5,299 bases of DNA from Desulfobacteraceae bacterium (GTDB lineage: Bacteria; Desulfobacterota; Desulfobacteria; Desulfobacterales; UBA11574): assembly GCA_029857875.1 (NCBI GenBank), contig JAOUGB010000204.1, forward strand, positions 1 through 5,299. The letters are read 5' to 3'. The notes under the pieces are model-generated. The model searched no databases. It saw only the letters and a program-made list of their open reading frames with translations, and was not told where the DNA came from. Both the position numbers and the translations under genes were made by a program. Every line of letters starts with the position of its first letter. The first letter of the stretch is position 1. Shown piece by piece: positions 1 through 5,299 of this stretch.

Positions 1-1
1 G

Positions 2-178
2 CCCCCGGCCGGAAGCGGTTCCGAGGGTGGCGCAGTTAGCACTGAACAGCAGCAAAAGATGGAGCAGATGAAAACCGAAGAACAATCTGCCGAAGAAAAA
101 GCCAAGAAGGCCGCAGAGGAAGAGGCCGAGAAAGTTAATAAAAAACCCGGAAAAAGCGGCTGAGGCGCCAACAAATGA
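2..178 (+). CDS. C-terminal part of a probable selenocysteine-containing target peptide (selenobiotic/SbtA-like), TGA 161-163 read as Sec
   Basis: The frame is open at the left edge, so only the C-terminal part is visible. It runs through a Gly/Ser stretch (PPAGSGSEGG) and then a charged Gln/Glu/Lys/Ala helix-like tail to PGKSG, followed by TGA at 161-163. Reading on, the frame gives GANK and a second TGA at 176-178. A hairpin with SECIS features sits at the correct distance after the first TGA, so I infer selenocysteine there, giving a 58-residue visible product ending SG-U-GANK; if the TGA is a stop, 53 residues are visible. The next gene on the same strand is a radical SAM/SPASM peptide maturase. 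Pairing of such an enzyme with Sec-containing targets is a known RiPP-like system (the selenobiotic families). The N-terminal part lies outside the window, and the ATG at 59 has no clear ribosome site, so it is unlikely to be the start. No cysteine is visible in this part. The family name is inferred from context and tail sequence. Confidence 0.62.
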
Positions 179-197
179 TCATGCAGGATGCATGACA
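161..197 (+). promoter_or_regulatory. Putative bacterial SECIS element with its UGA codon
   Basis: The TGA at 161-163 is followed by a perfect 6-base-pair stem, 179-184 (TCATGC) with 190-195 (GCATGA), closing the loop AGGAT (185-189). Two more pairs (177-196 and 176-197) form across a bulged A. Bacterial SECIS elements sit just 3' of the UGA, with the loop roughly 16-37 bases away and a G in the first two loop bases. Here 21 bases separate UGA and loop, and the second and third loop bases are G. The apex GCAGGATGC resembles the E. coli fdhF apex GCAGGTCTGC as I recall it. Unusually, the stem begins in the terminal stop codon and extends into untranslated RNA. Confidence 0.6.
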
Positions 198-200
198 AAA

Positions 201-214
201 AATCATCGATGATT
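201..214. repeat. Perfect 14-base palindrome
   Basis: AATCATCGATGATT reads the same on both strands. It lies between the putative SECIS hairpin and the terminator-like hairpin. As RNA it could form only a short 5-pair stem with a TCGA loop; as DNA it could be a protein-binding site. No function can be assigned from sequence alone. Confidence 0.5.
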
Positions 215-224
215 GAAAACCATC

Positions 225-255
225 AAGAGCCGGCAGCTTCAGGTTGCCGGCTTTT
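225..255 (+). terminator. Rho-independent terminator / attenuator between peptide gene and maturase gene
   Basis: AGCCGGCA (228-235) pairs perfectly with TGCCGGCT (245-252). The stem extends outward through one G-T pair and two A-T pairs to 225/255, and the 3' arm ends in TTTT, with more T's shortly after (260-263). The loop is 9 bases. It follows the peptide gene by 47 bases and ends 44 bases before the maturase ATG. No convincing promoter is visible between it and the maturase, so it likely lets only part of the transcripts read through into the maturase. Confidence 0.75.
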
Positions 256-290
256 GGCATTTTATACCGCTCAAGCGGCTTACGGTTAGC

Positions 291-294
291 GGAG
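291..294 (+). promoter_or_regulatory. Ribosome binding site setting the maturase start
   Basis: GGAG lies five bases before the ATG at 300. The frame is open upstream to a TTG at 213, but that codon precedes the terminator hairpin and has no ribosome site, so the ATG at 300 is preferred. Confidence 0.7.
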
Positions 295-299
295 TTTAC

Positions 300-1877
300 A
301 TGTCCACGCATCGTTTCGAAACAGACTTTCGAAAGCATTACCCGGTTTGTTTTGAGCTCTTACCGAATCTTGAGAATATTTTAGGGGAAGACGCCGCATT
401 GTCGGAAATTCTGGATCGGCATCCCGAGTGGTGCCGTCGCCATCCCTTTCTCTTCGACCTGGCAAGAATCGAGGAATCAAGACATCGCCTGTTGACATCT
501 CCTTCATCCTTGCCGGAAAAGGTGACGCATCCCATTGTCAACCCGGCTCTTGAACTGCTGCCGGTAAATTGGCAGCGGCTGCCGGAATTCTTGTCCGATC
601 GTTCCTCGGTTCCGGAACCCGGCGACGGATATGTCCTTGTGTTGATGAGACCCGGCGAAAAGAGAGTCGACGTTCGCAACGCCGAAGCCGGAGACCTTCT
701 GGCGCTCAAAATCGTGGCTGAAGGGATCGAGTCCCGCAGGGCCGCTTCCGAAGGCGGTGTCGCAGTAAGGGCAATCGACAACGTCCTTTATCGGGCTGAG
801 CAGCTCGGCCTGATCCTGGCACCACCGCCGCGCATCCGGCGCCCCGCAGAATTCCCGACAGGTGAAGTGGACGATCCTGAATTTTTTTCGTCCTCTACTT
901 TTACATTGCAGTGGCACATTACCCAAACCTGCGACTTGGACTGCCGTCACTGCTACGATCGCAGCGATCGCGAAGCCATGACCCTCGAACAGGCCCTGGG
1001 AGTGCTCGACGACCTTTACGATTTTTGCCGGGAACACCATGTGTTCGGTCAGGTATCCTTTTCCGGCGGTAATCCCATGCTTTACCCTCACTTTGATCGA
1101 CTTTACAGTGAAGCTGCAGATCGCGGTTTTATGACCGCCGTTCTTGGTAATCCCATGCCCCGAAACCGTATAGAACGAATGCTGGCAGTGCAAAAACCGG
1201 AATTCTACCAGGTCAGCCTTGAAGGGCTGAAAGCGCATAACGATTTTATACGAGGTCGAGGCCACTATGACCGGGTGCTGGATTTTCTGAAGCTTTTGGG
1301 TGACCTGGGAGTCTATCGCATGGTGATGCTCACCCTTACCCGCGACAACATGGACCAGGTCCTAAAGCTGGCCGACCGGCTGAAAGGGCTTGCGGATTTG
1401 TTCACCTTCAACCGACTGGCGGCGGTGGGCCGGGGGGCTGAACTGTCGGCCGTACCTTTTGACAGGTTTCCCGATTTTTTAGCCCAATACATGGATGCCG
1501 CTGAAACAAACCCTTGCATGGGATACAAAGAAAATCTGTTTAATCTGTTGCGCTGGCAGCGGGGGCTTTCGCCTGGCGGCGGCTGTGCAGGTCACGGCTG
1601 CGGGGCGGCCTTCAACTTCGTCGCACTGCTGCCTGACGGCGAAGTGCATGCCTGCCGAAAAATGCCCTCGCTGATCGGCAACATTTATCGGGAGCGATTG
1701 AATGACATCTATCACTCAAGCGCTGCCCGCCGCTTTCGGGCCGGGTCGACGTCATGCAGCACCTGCCCTGTTCGTCCGGTTTGCGGCGGTTGCCCGGCCG
1801 TCAGTTACGGCTTCGGCCGGGATATCTTCAATGAGCCCGACCCTTACTGTTTCCGGATAATTTTGAAGGGGCATTAA
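300..1877 (+). CDS. Radical SAM/SPASM peptide maturase, selenobiotic (SbtM-like) family
   Basis: A 525-residue enzyme expected to use S-adenosylmethionine and iron-sulfur clusters to modify the peptide encoded just upstream. Residues 1-65 are helical and of unknown role. Residues about 126-173 (ending IDNVLYRAEQLGLIL) look like a small winged-helix, PqqD/RRE-type peptide-binding domain. The radical SAM core starts near 202 with CDLDCRHC: C211, C215 and C218 form the CxxxCxxC motif that binds the SAM cluster. GGNP at 256-259 takes the place of the usual GGEP. The C-terminal SPASM region supplies C429, C434, C452, C486, C489, C495, C498 and C517 for auxiliary [4Fe-4S] clusters, as in PqqE and AlbA-type maturases. 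The size, the Cys-rich end and the neighbouring Sec-containing peptide gene point to the maturase of the selenobiotic systems; the chemistry (proposed thio/selenoxazole-type modification) is not proven by the sequence. Anaerobic sulfatase activators share the fold, but no sulfatase is adjacent. Confidence 0.85.
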   Translation: MSTHRFETDFRKHYPVCFELLPNLENILGEDAALSEILDRHPEWCRRHPFLFDLARIEESRHRLLTSPSSLPEKVTHPIVNPALELLPVNWQRLPEFLSDRSSVPEPGDGYVLVLMRPGEKRVDVRNAEAGDLLALKIVAEGIESRRAASEGGVAVRAIDNVLYRAEQLGLILAPPPRIRRPAEFPTGEVDDPEFFSSSTFTLQWHITQTCDLDCRHCYDRSDREAMTLEQALGVLDDLYDFCREHHVFGQVSFSGGNPMLYPHFDRLYSEAADRGFMTAVLGNPMPRNRIERMLAVQKPEFYQVSLEGLKAHNDFIRGRGHYDRVLDFLKLLGDLGVYRMVMLTLTRDNMDQVLKLADRLKGLADLFTFNRLAAVGRGAELSAVPFDRFPDFLAQYMDAAETNPCMGYKENLFNLLRWQRGLSPGGGCAGHGCGAAFNFVALLPDGEVHACRKMPSLIGNIYRERLNDIYHSSAARRFRAGSTSCSTCPVRPVCGGCPAVSYGFGRDIFNEPDPYCFRIILKGH

Positions 1878-2020
1878 GGGCTAAGAGTGACAATTTTCAT
1901 ACTAAAAAGAAGATCTTAAGGTCAATCGCATAAAGTTTCCCGGCCTGCGACACTTTATTGGCGTTGCTGAAAATTGAGGGTGTAAAACTTGTGTTACAAT
2001 TCTTAACCAATGACCGCCGG

Positions 2021-2608
2021 CTATCGACCAATCATTCCTGACACAAAGCCGACGATGGCGGCAAAAAAATCGAGGAGTTTATCGAACCAGTCGTTTTCAT
2101 ATTTATTAACTGAAGCCTTTGGAACTGTTGTTGGGGATTGTTTTTCCACCGCCTTCATTTTACGGCTTAGACCCGTATCTTCACTTGATGCCACTCTTTT
2201 TTGTTTTTCGCTTTCAATGGGTTGTTGTTCCGTAATGACGGATGTCTGTTTCTTTGCATCGACTTCGGGGCCTTTTTCAGCTTCCATGACGGAAATCGAT
2301 TGCTGTTTTTTAATTTCCGAAAGATCTTCTATCTGATCGGTTTTTATCGATTTTATGTAGACAGAATGCCATGTATTGAAAAGTTCTGTCTGAAATCTTG
2401 ACCGGATTTCAGGTTTCAAATTGTCGATATTCCAAAGCATGTTTTTGTATTTAAGGCGGTTGGAGACAGATATCGGATAAATATTATCTGCGATTTTCGT
2501 GTAGCTTGATCGGAGTTCATCCAAAGACAAATTTTTTATGTTCTCATCATCGGCATATTCAGATACAATGTGTTTCAGATTTTCCAGGCAATTATTTTCG
2601 TTAAACAT
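2021..2608 (-). CDS. Hypothetical protein with charged linker and hydrophobic C-terminus
   Basis: A 195-residue protein that I do not recognise. Residues 1 to about 90 look helical and globular (NLSLDELRSSYTKIADNIYP, then a Trp/Arg/Phe-rich stretch). Residues about 92-170 are a Lys/Glu/Gln/Ser/Thr-rich, probably disordered linker. The last 22 residues (from WFDKLLDFFAAIVG to SGMIGR) are hydrophobic and could be a tail anchor or an amphipathic membrane helix. There is no signal peptide. The ATG at 2608 is chosen over the GTG at 2620 because the GTG overlaps the only good ribosome site. The gene is visibly AT-richer than the radical SAM gene, so it may have a different origin. It stands alone: convergent with the maturase gene and divergent from the ABM gene. 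Its reality is supported by the ribosome site and by protein-like composition along its whole length. Confidence 0.72.
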   Translation of the reverse strand: MFNENNCLENLKHIVSEYADDENIKNLSLDELRSSYTKIADNIYPISVSNRLKYKNMLWNIDNLKPEIRSRFQTELFNTWHSVYIKSIKTDQIEDLSEIKKQQSISVMEAEKGPEVDAKKQTSVITEQQPIESEKQKRVASSEDTGLSRKMKAVEKQSPTTVPKASVNKYENDWFDKLLDFFAAIVGFVSGMIGR

Positions 2609-2619
2609 TTTGTCTTGCA

Positions 2620-2625
2620 CTCCTT
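2620..2625 (-). promoter_or_regulatory. Ribosome binding site of the hypothetical gene
   Basis: AAGGAG on the reverse strand ends 11 bases before the ATG at 2608. A GTG at 2620 in the same frame begins on the last base of this motif and so cannot use it, which decides the start. Confidence 0.6.
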
Positions 2626-2714
2626 CCCGTTGGTATTATCTTTGGTTTTGATGTTGGCGATTTTCGGTCAGCGTCCATTGTTGTTAAATTTTAGCTTGTC
2701 CTACAACAGTTAGA

Positions 2715-2756
2715 GGAAAAAAACAATACGCTGTTAACCCGGTATTATTTTTTTCC
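2715..2756. repeat. 15-base inverted repeat in the divergent intergenic region
   Basis: GGAAAAAAACAATAC (2715-2729) faces GTATTATTTTTTTCC (2742-2756). Fourteen of fifteen positions are complementary, across a 12-base centre that contains GTTAAC. It lies in the 261-base space between two divergent genes (2609-2869), which otherwise holds only weak promoter-like sequences. It could be an operator, or an A/T-run hairpin that ends transcription from either side. Confidence 0.6.
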
Positions 2757-2771
2757 AATGGTCTGCCAAAT

Positions 2772-2800
2772 TTGACGATATTTTATTTTTCTGATATTTA
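2772..2800 (+). promoter_or_regulatory. Possible promoter of the ABM-domain gene
   Basis: TTGACG (2772-2777) matches the sigma-70 -35 box in five of six bases and is followed after 17 bases by TATTTA (2795-2800), a poor -10. An alternative, TTGCAA at 2811 with TATAAA at 2837, has a better -10 but a 20-base spacer. Both are weak calls in AT-rich sequence. Confidence 0.25.
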
Positions 2801-2869
2801 TTAATGAATTTTGCAAGACAACAATTTCATTCAACCTATAAATGAAAACTCACCTCAAAGGAGGGCAAC

Positions 2870-3166
2870 ATGGCTGTTAAAATTTTCATTAAGCGAATCG
2901 TGCCGGAAGACAAGGCCAAAGAGATCATACCCCTTTTCAGGGAAATCAGATCCCTTGCCACAAATCATTTCGGTTATATTTCCGGTGAAACCTTAAGAAG
3001 CATGGACCGGCCCGATCTGTTTCTGGTGATCAGCACGTGGCATTCTTCCGAAGACTGGAAAAAATGGATGGCCAGCGAGGATAGAAAAAAAATTCAAGAC
3101 AAGATCGATGCTTTGCTGGGAGGAAAAACCGAATACGAAATCTTTCACTACGGATTTTCAGAGTAG
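2870..3166 (+). CDS. ABM-domain (antibiotic biosynthesis monooxygenase-like) small protein
   Basis: A 98-residue cytoplasmic protein with the look of the ABM fold, a dimeric ferredoxin-like alpha/beta barrel. It starts with a beta strand (VKIFIKRIV), then a helix (EDKAKEIIPLFREIRSLA), a second strand around GYISGETL, the typical central strand LFLVISTWHSSEDWKKWM, and a final helix before the strand EYEIFHY. The STW-H-S-EDW-W pattern is common in this family. Members include quinol monooxygenases and haem-degrading enzymes, but many have no known reaction, and no haem ligand can be assigned here. The start is well supported: AGGAGG at 2859-2864 lies five bases before the ATG. It is transcribed alone. 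Its last nine bases overlap the end of the convergent FAD oxidase gene, so any antisense effect or coupling would be at the 3' ends. Confidence 0.85.
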   Translation: MAVKIFIKRIVPEDKAKEIIPLFREIRSLATNHFGYISGETLRSMDRPDLFLVISTWHSSEDWKKWMASEDRKKIQDKIDALLGGKTEYEIFHYGFSE

Positions 3167-4570
3167 ACGGTTGTTGAAATCTTCTTTGGGAAAAATTTTG
3201 CTCGGGTTGAGAATCATATTTGGATCAAAGACCTTTTTGATTTCGGTCTGGAGCCGGATGCTTTCCGCTGAAAGCTCCATGGACAAATACCGTTTTTTTG
3301 CATGGCCGATGCCGTGTTCGCCGGAAATTGTACCGCCCATCTGAATCACCCGGGCCAGTATGGCCTTCACGCCCATTTCCACCCGATTCATGTTGTCCCG
3401 ATTTTGCGCCGTGATGTTGAGATGGATATTGCCGTCACCTGCATGTCCGAAAGCGTAGATGTCGAAACCGTATTCGGCTTCAAACTCTGGAAGTTCGGCC
3501 ACAAGGGCCGGGATTTTTCCTATGGGAACCACCACGTCTTCGGGAATGTAGAGAGCATAATTGTCGTGAATCCTCAAAGAAACCTGCCGCCGGACATTCC
3601 AGATATCTTCGCGTTCCTTTTCATTAAAAGCGGGAAGAAGATGCGTTGCGCCAACCTCCTTTAAGATCCTTCCGATGGTTTTTATTTCCTGTTTTGTCTG
3701 GTCAGGGTTACCGTCAACCTCGATAATCAACAGCGAGGATTTTTCGCCGGGAACATGAAACGGCAAAATATCTTTCACCAGCAAGAGGCATTTGACGTCC
3801 AAAAACTCAATGGCCGATGGCAGATGTCCTCTGTTTAGAATCTGAGTTACGGCCTGCATGGCCGACGTCAGGTCTGAAAATACGGCGGTCATGGCGCTGA
3901 CGGCAGCCGGGTAGGGGATCAGTTTTAAAATCAAACCGGTGATGATTCCAAGCGTTCCCTCAGAACCGACGAGAAGTTGGGTAAGGTCGTATCCGACCAC
4001 ACCCTTACGGGTCCGGGTTCCGGTGTTTATCATCCGTCCGGAGGGAAGCACTGCTTCAAGGCCAAGAATGTAATCTTTTGTGGTTCCGTACTTGACACAT
4101 GATGGGCCGCCGGCATTTGTGGCTGCGTTGCCGCCGATGGTGCTTTGATCCATCCCGGCCGGATCCGGCGGGAAAAAGAGTTTTTTTTGTTGGACCGCAT
4201 CCCGTAAATCTTTAGTAATGGTTCCGGGTTGAACTTCTGCAATAAGGTTTTGCGTATCTACGGAAATAATATGGTTCAACTTTTCCAGCGACAGCACCAC
4301 ACCGCCCAATACCGGCAGGCAACCCCCTGCCAATCCCGATCCGCCACCCCGAGGGGTTACCGGAAACTTGTATTCATTGGCCAGTCTCATGAGCTTTTGA
4401 ATCTGTGCTGTTTCCTGAACCCGGATGACCAGTTCAGGGGAATAATTCAGACCTGAAGCATCCTTGGAGTATGTTCCGACTTCATCCTGATCTGTAACAA
4501 TACACTCATCTCCCAGCGCATGGGAGATGCGTTTGCGGATGTCTTTGGTTATGGGGGTATAATTTGTCAA
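3158..4570 (-). CDS. FAD-linked oxidase, GlcD / D-lactate dehydrogenase family
   Basis: A 470-residue cytosolic flavoenzyme of the vanillyl-alcohol oxidase type, expected to oxidise a 2-hydroxy acid such as glycolate or D-lactate. The N-terminal half is the FAD_binding_4 domain: PRGGGSGLAGG at 73-83 binds the FAD pyrophosphate, followed by IGGNAATNAGGPSCVKYG (145-162), the LEAVLPSG strand (171-178) and GSEGTLGI (202-209). The C-terminal half is the FAD-oxidase_C domain, with FGHAGDGNIHLN (374-385; His376 and His383 probable metal or substrate ligands), SGEHGIGHAKK (416-426) and the end motif NPSKIFP (455-461). The length is normal for the family and nothing is missing. The start is a TTG with AGGA seven bases upstream; the first in-frame ATG is at residue 61, inside the FAD domain. 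No partner iron-sulfur subunit (GlcF/LldE type) is adjacent on the 3' side, so the electron acceptor is unknown. The exact substrate cannot be told from sequence. Confidence 0.93.
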   Translation of the reverse strand: MTNYTPITKDIRKRISHALGDECIVTDQDEVGTYSKDASGLNYSPELVIRVQETAQIQKLMRLANEYKFPVTPRGGGSGLAGGCLPVLGGVVLSLEKLNHIISVDTQNLIAEVQPGTITKDLRDAVQQKKLFFPPDPAGMDQSTIGGNAATNAGGPSCVKYGTTKDYILGLEAVLPSGRMINTGTRTRKGVVGYDLTQLLVGSEGTLGIITGLILKLIPYPAAVSAMTAVFSDLTSAMQAVTQILNRGHLPSAIEFLDVKCLLLVKDILPFHVPGEKSSLLIIEVDGNPDQTKQEIKTIGRILKEVGATHLLPAFNEKEREDIWNVRRQVSLRIHDNYALYIPEDVVVPIGKIPALVAELPEFEAEYGFDIYAFGHAGDGNIHLNITAQNRDNMNRVEMGVKAILARVIQMGGTISGEHGIGHAKKRYLSMELSAESIRLQTEIKKVFDPNMILNPSKIFPKEDFNNRLL

Positions 4571-4577
4571 ATTAAAT

Positions 4578-4581
4578 TCCT
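4578..4581 (-). promoter_or_regulatory. Ribosome binding site supporting a TTG start
   Basis: AGGA on the reverse strand lies seven bases before the TTG at 4570. There is no ATG or GTG in frame near it, so the FAD oxidase very probably starts at this rarer codon. Confidence 0.6.
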
Positions 4582-4649
4582 AAGTGCGTTGATTCGTAAG
4601 TCCGATGACGTATTTTGATCAGGAAACTATTCCAGATAAGCTGAAGTCC

Positions 4650-4784
4650 AAAAGTTTGAAGTTTGAAATGCTTAAAGTGAGCTAAAGTTGAGGAACGCGC
4701 TTTCAGCGCGATCAATTATAATTAAAATTGACAGAATACCTTAACTTTAGGCACTTTAGTTCATTTTAGGCACTTTGAACTTTT
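4650..4784. repeat. 135-base imperfect inverted-repeat element in intergenic DNA
   Basis: The left arm 4650-4693 (starting AAAAGTTTGAAG and ending CTAAAGTTGAGG) is matched by the reverse complement of the right arm 4739-4784 (AAAAGTTCAAAG to CTAAAGTTAAGG), with short gaps and mismatches. The right arm holds two copies of TTTAGGCACTTT (4746-4757 and 4765-4776) with a 19-base period. The centre carries the compact hairpin CGCGCT-TTC-AGCGCG (4696-4710) and a second small one, TCAATT (4712-4717) with AATTGA (4726-4731). No reading frame is present. The design looks like a dispersed palindromic element (REP- or MITE-like); this needs other copies in the genome to be proven. It fills most of the 274-base gap between the permease and oxidase genes. 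Confidence 0.6.
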
Positions 4785-4812
4785 ACGTTCATAGAATGAA
4801 TAAAGCAAGTTA

Positions 4813-4832
4813 TAAATACGATACCGTATTTA
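4813..4832 (-). terminator. Hairpin 3' of the permease gene, weak terminator candidate
   Basis: TAAATACG (4813-4820) and CGTATTTA (4825-4832) form a perfect 8-pair stem with a 4-base loop, 12 bases beyond the permease stop. On the reverse strand the stem is followed by ATAACTTGCTTT, which is not a clear T run, so efficient termination is uncertain. Confidence 0.4.
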
Positions 4833-4844
4833 AGAATACATGCA

Positions 4845-5299
4845 CTAAGCCTTCCCAAATCCAGGAATCTTTAACTTTTTTTCAAGCTTTTGCAGAACAA
4901 ACGAGGCCATGGTCACAAGAACCAGATAATAAAGCCCGATGACCAGAAAAACCTCTGTAAACCGGAAGGTCCGGGTGGCAATGATCTTGCCTTCACCGGT
5001 CAGCTCGATACAGGTAATGATATAGGCCAGAGATGAATATTTGATCAAATATATAATCTCGTTACCGCAGCCGGGCAAGGCCCGTCGAACCGCCTGTGGA
5101 ACGATGATATTGCACATGGTTTTAAATGTGGAAAATCCCATGGATTGTGCTGCCAAAAATTGTCCTTTTTTGATGGACAATAGGCTGCCGCGAATATATT
5201 CGGAGTGGTAAGCGCCGCTGCACAAAATAAAGCCAATGACGGCTGCTGTATAAGCGTCTAAATAAATGCCAAGGTTGGGGAGTCCGAAATAGAGCAAAA
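4845..5299 (-). CDS. Polar amino-acid ABC transporter permease (HisM/GlnP family), C-terminal part
   Basis: The gene is cut by the right window edge; about 151 C-terminal residues are visible and the true start lies outside. The first codons read LLYFGLPNLGIYLDAYTAAV, a typical segment within this permease family rather than a start. The membrane-spanning BPD_transp_1 domain is clear: a hydrophobic segment around residues 14-30 of the fragment, then the cytoplasmic EAA loop that contacts the ATPase (FLAAQSMGFSTFKTMCNIIV with PQAVRRALP, about 47-75), and a last membrane helix around 113-137 before a Lys-rich cytoplasmic end (KLEKKLKIPGFGKA). The sequence AYHSEYIRGSLLSIKKGQ is characteristic of the His/Glu/Gln/Asp-Glu/Asn importers. 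The ATPase, binding protein and probably a second permease should lie to the right or elsewhere. The substrate cannot be told. It points the same way as the FAD oxidase gene but is 274 bases away, so separate transcription is likely. Confidence 0.92.
   Translation of the reverse strand, partial: LLYFGLPNLGIYLDAYTAAVIGFILCSGAYHSEYIRGSLLSIKKGQFLAAQSMGFSTFKTMCNIIVPQAVRRALPGCGNEIIYLIKYSSLAYIITCIELTGEGKIIATRTFRFTEVFLVIGLYYLVLVTMASFVLQKLEKKLKIPGFGKA

Noticed and set aside
213..299. Upstream extension of the radical SAM frame to a TTG at 213 (29 more residues).
   Set aside because: The extension runs through the terminator hairpin, has no ribosome site and does not look like the family; the ATG at 300 has GGAG at good spacing.
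179..300. Further readthrough of the second TGA (176-178) to extend the peptide.
   Set aside because: Its distance to the hairpin loop is only about six bases, too short for SECIS-directed recoding, and the continued sequence crosses the terminator.
504..1265. Long reverse-strand frame of 253 codons within the radical SAM gene.
   Set aside because: It lies wholly opposite a gene with intact catalytic motifs and shows no recognisable domain.
1930..1958. Inverted repeat ATAAAGT/ACTTTAT after the radical SAM gene as a terminator.
   Set aside because: The stem is only seven AT-rich pairs with a 15-base loop and no T run follows; too weak to call.
2010..2336. Plus-strand frame of 108 codons opposite the hypothetical gene.
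   Set aside because: It is antisense to the better-supported reverse-strand gene, has no ribosome site and shows a Cys/Phe/Ser-rich composition typical of a shadow frame.
4557..4563. TATAAT on the plus strand as a -10 box.
   Set aside because: It lies within the first codons of the oxidase gene and points away from any plus-strand gene.
4728..4733. Perfect TTGACA -35 box on the plus strand inside the intergenic repeat.
   Set aside because: No -10 box at suitable spacing, and only reverse-strand genes lie beyond it.

Overview
The window looks like a chromosomal piece of an anaerobic bacterium of the Deltaproteobacteria/Desulfobacterota, probably sulfate-reducing (Desulfobacterales-like). This rests on the gene mix and on what appears to be selenocysteine use next to a peptide-modifying radical SAM enzyme. 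It is an inference; no taxonomic marker gene is present.

Left part (1-1877, + strand). The window opens inside the 3' end of a gene coding for a Gly-rich then Lys/Glu/Gln/Ala-rich tail. Its apparent stop, TGA at 161-163, is followed by a hairpin that fits a bacterial SECIS element, so the TGA is probably read as selenocysteine and the product ends ...SG-U-GANK at a second TGA (176-178). After a 14-base palindrome and a strong terminator-like hairpin (225-255) comes a 525-residue radical SAM/SPASM enzyme (300-1877). The arrangement matches the 'selenobiotic' type of RiPP-like system: a selenocysteine-containing target peptide with its radical SAM maturase. The hairpin between them would allow much peptide and little enzyme.

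Middle part (1878-3166). A reverse-strand gene (2021-2608) encodes an unrecognised, AT-richer, charged protein with a hydrophobic C-terminal end. It is divergent from a small ABM-domain (monooxygenase-like) protein at 2870-3166. The 261-base space between them holds a 15-base-arm inverted repeat made largely of A and T runs.

Right part (3158-5299, - strand). A GlcD/D-lactate-dehydrogenase type FAD-linked oxidase (3158-4570, TTG start) overlaps the ABM gene tail-to-tail by 9 bases. Upstream of it, 4571-4844 is non-coding and contains a 135-base imperfect inverted repeat (4650-4784) that looks like a dispersed intergenic element. Beyond it lies the 3' end of a polar amino-acid ABC transporter permease (HisM/GlnP type), cut by the right edge.

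The left pair forms one functional unit. The other genes look like ordinary metabolic and transport genes without an evident link to it. No tRNA, rRNA, CRISPR array or transposase was seen.
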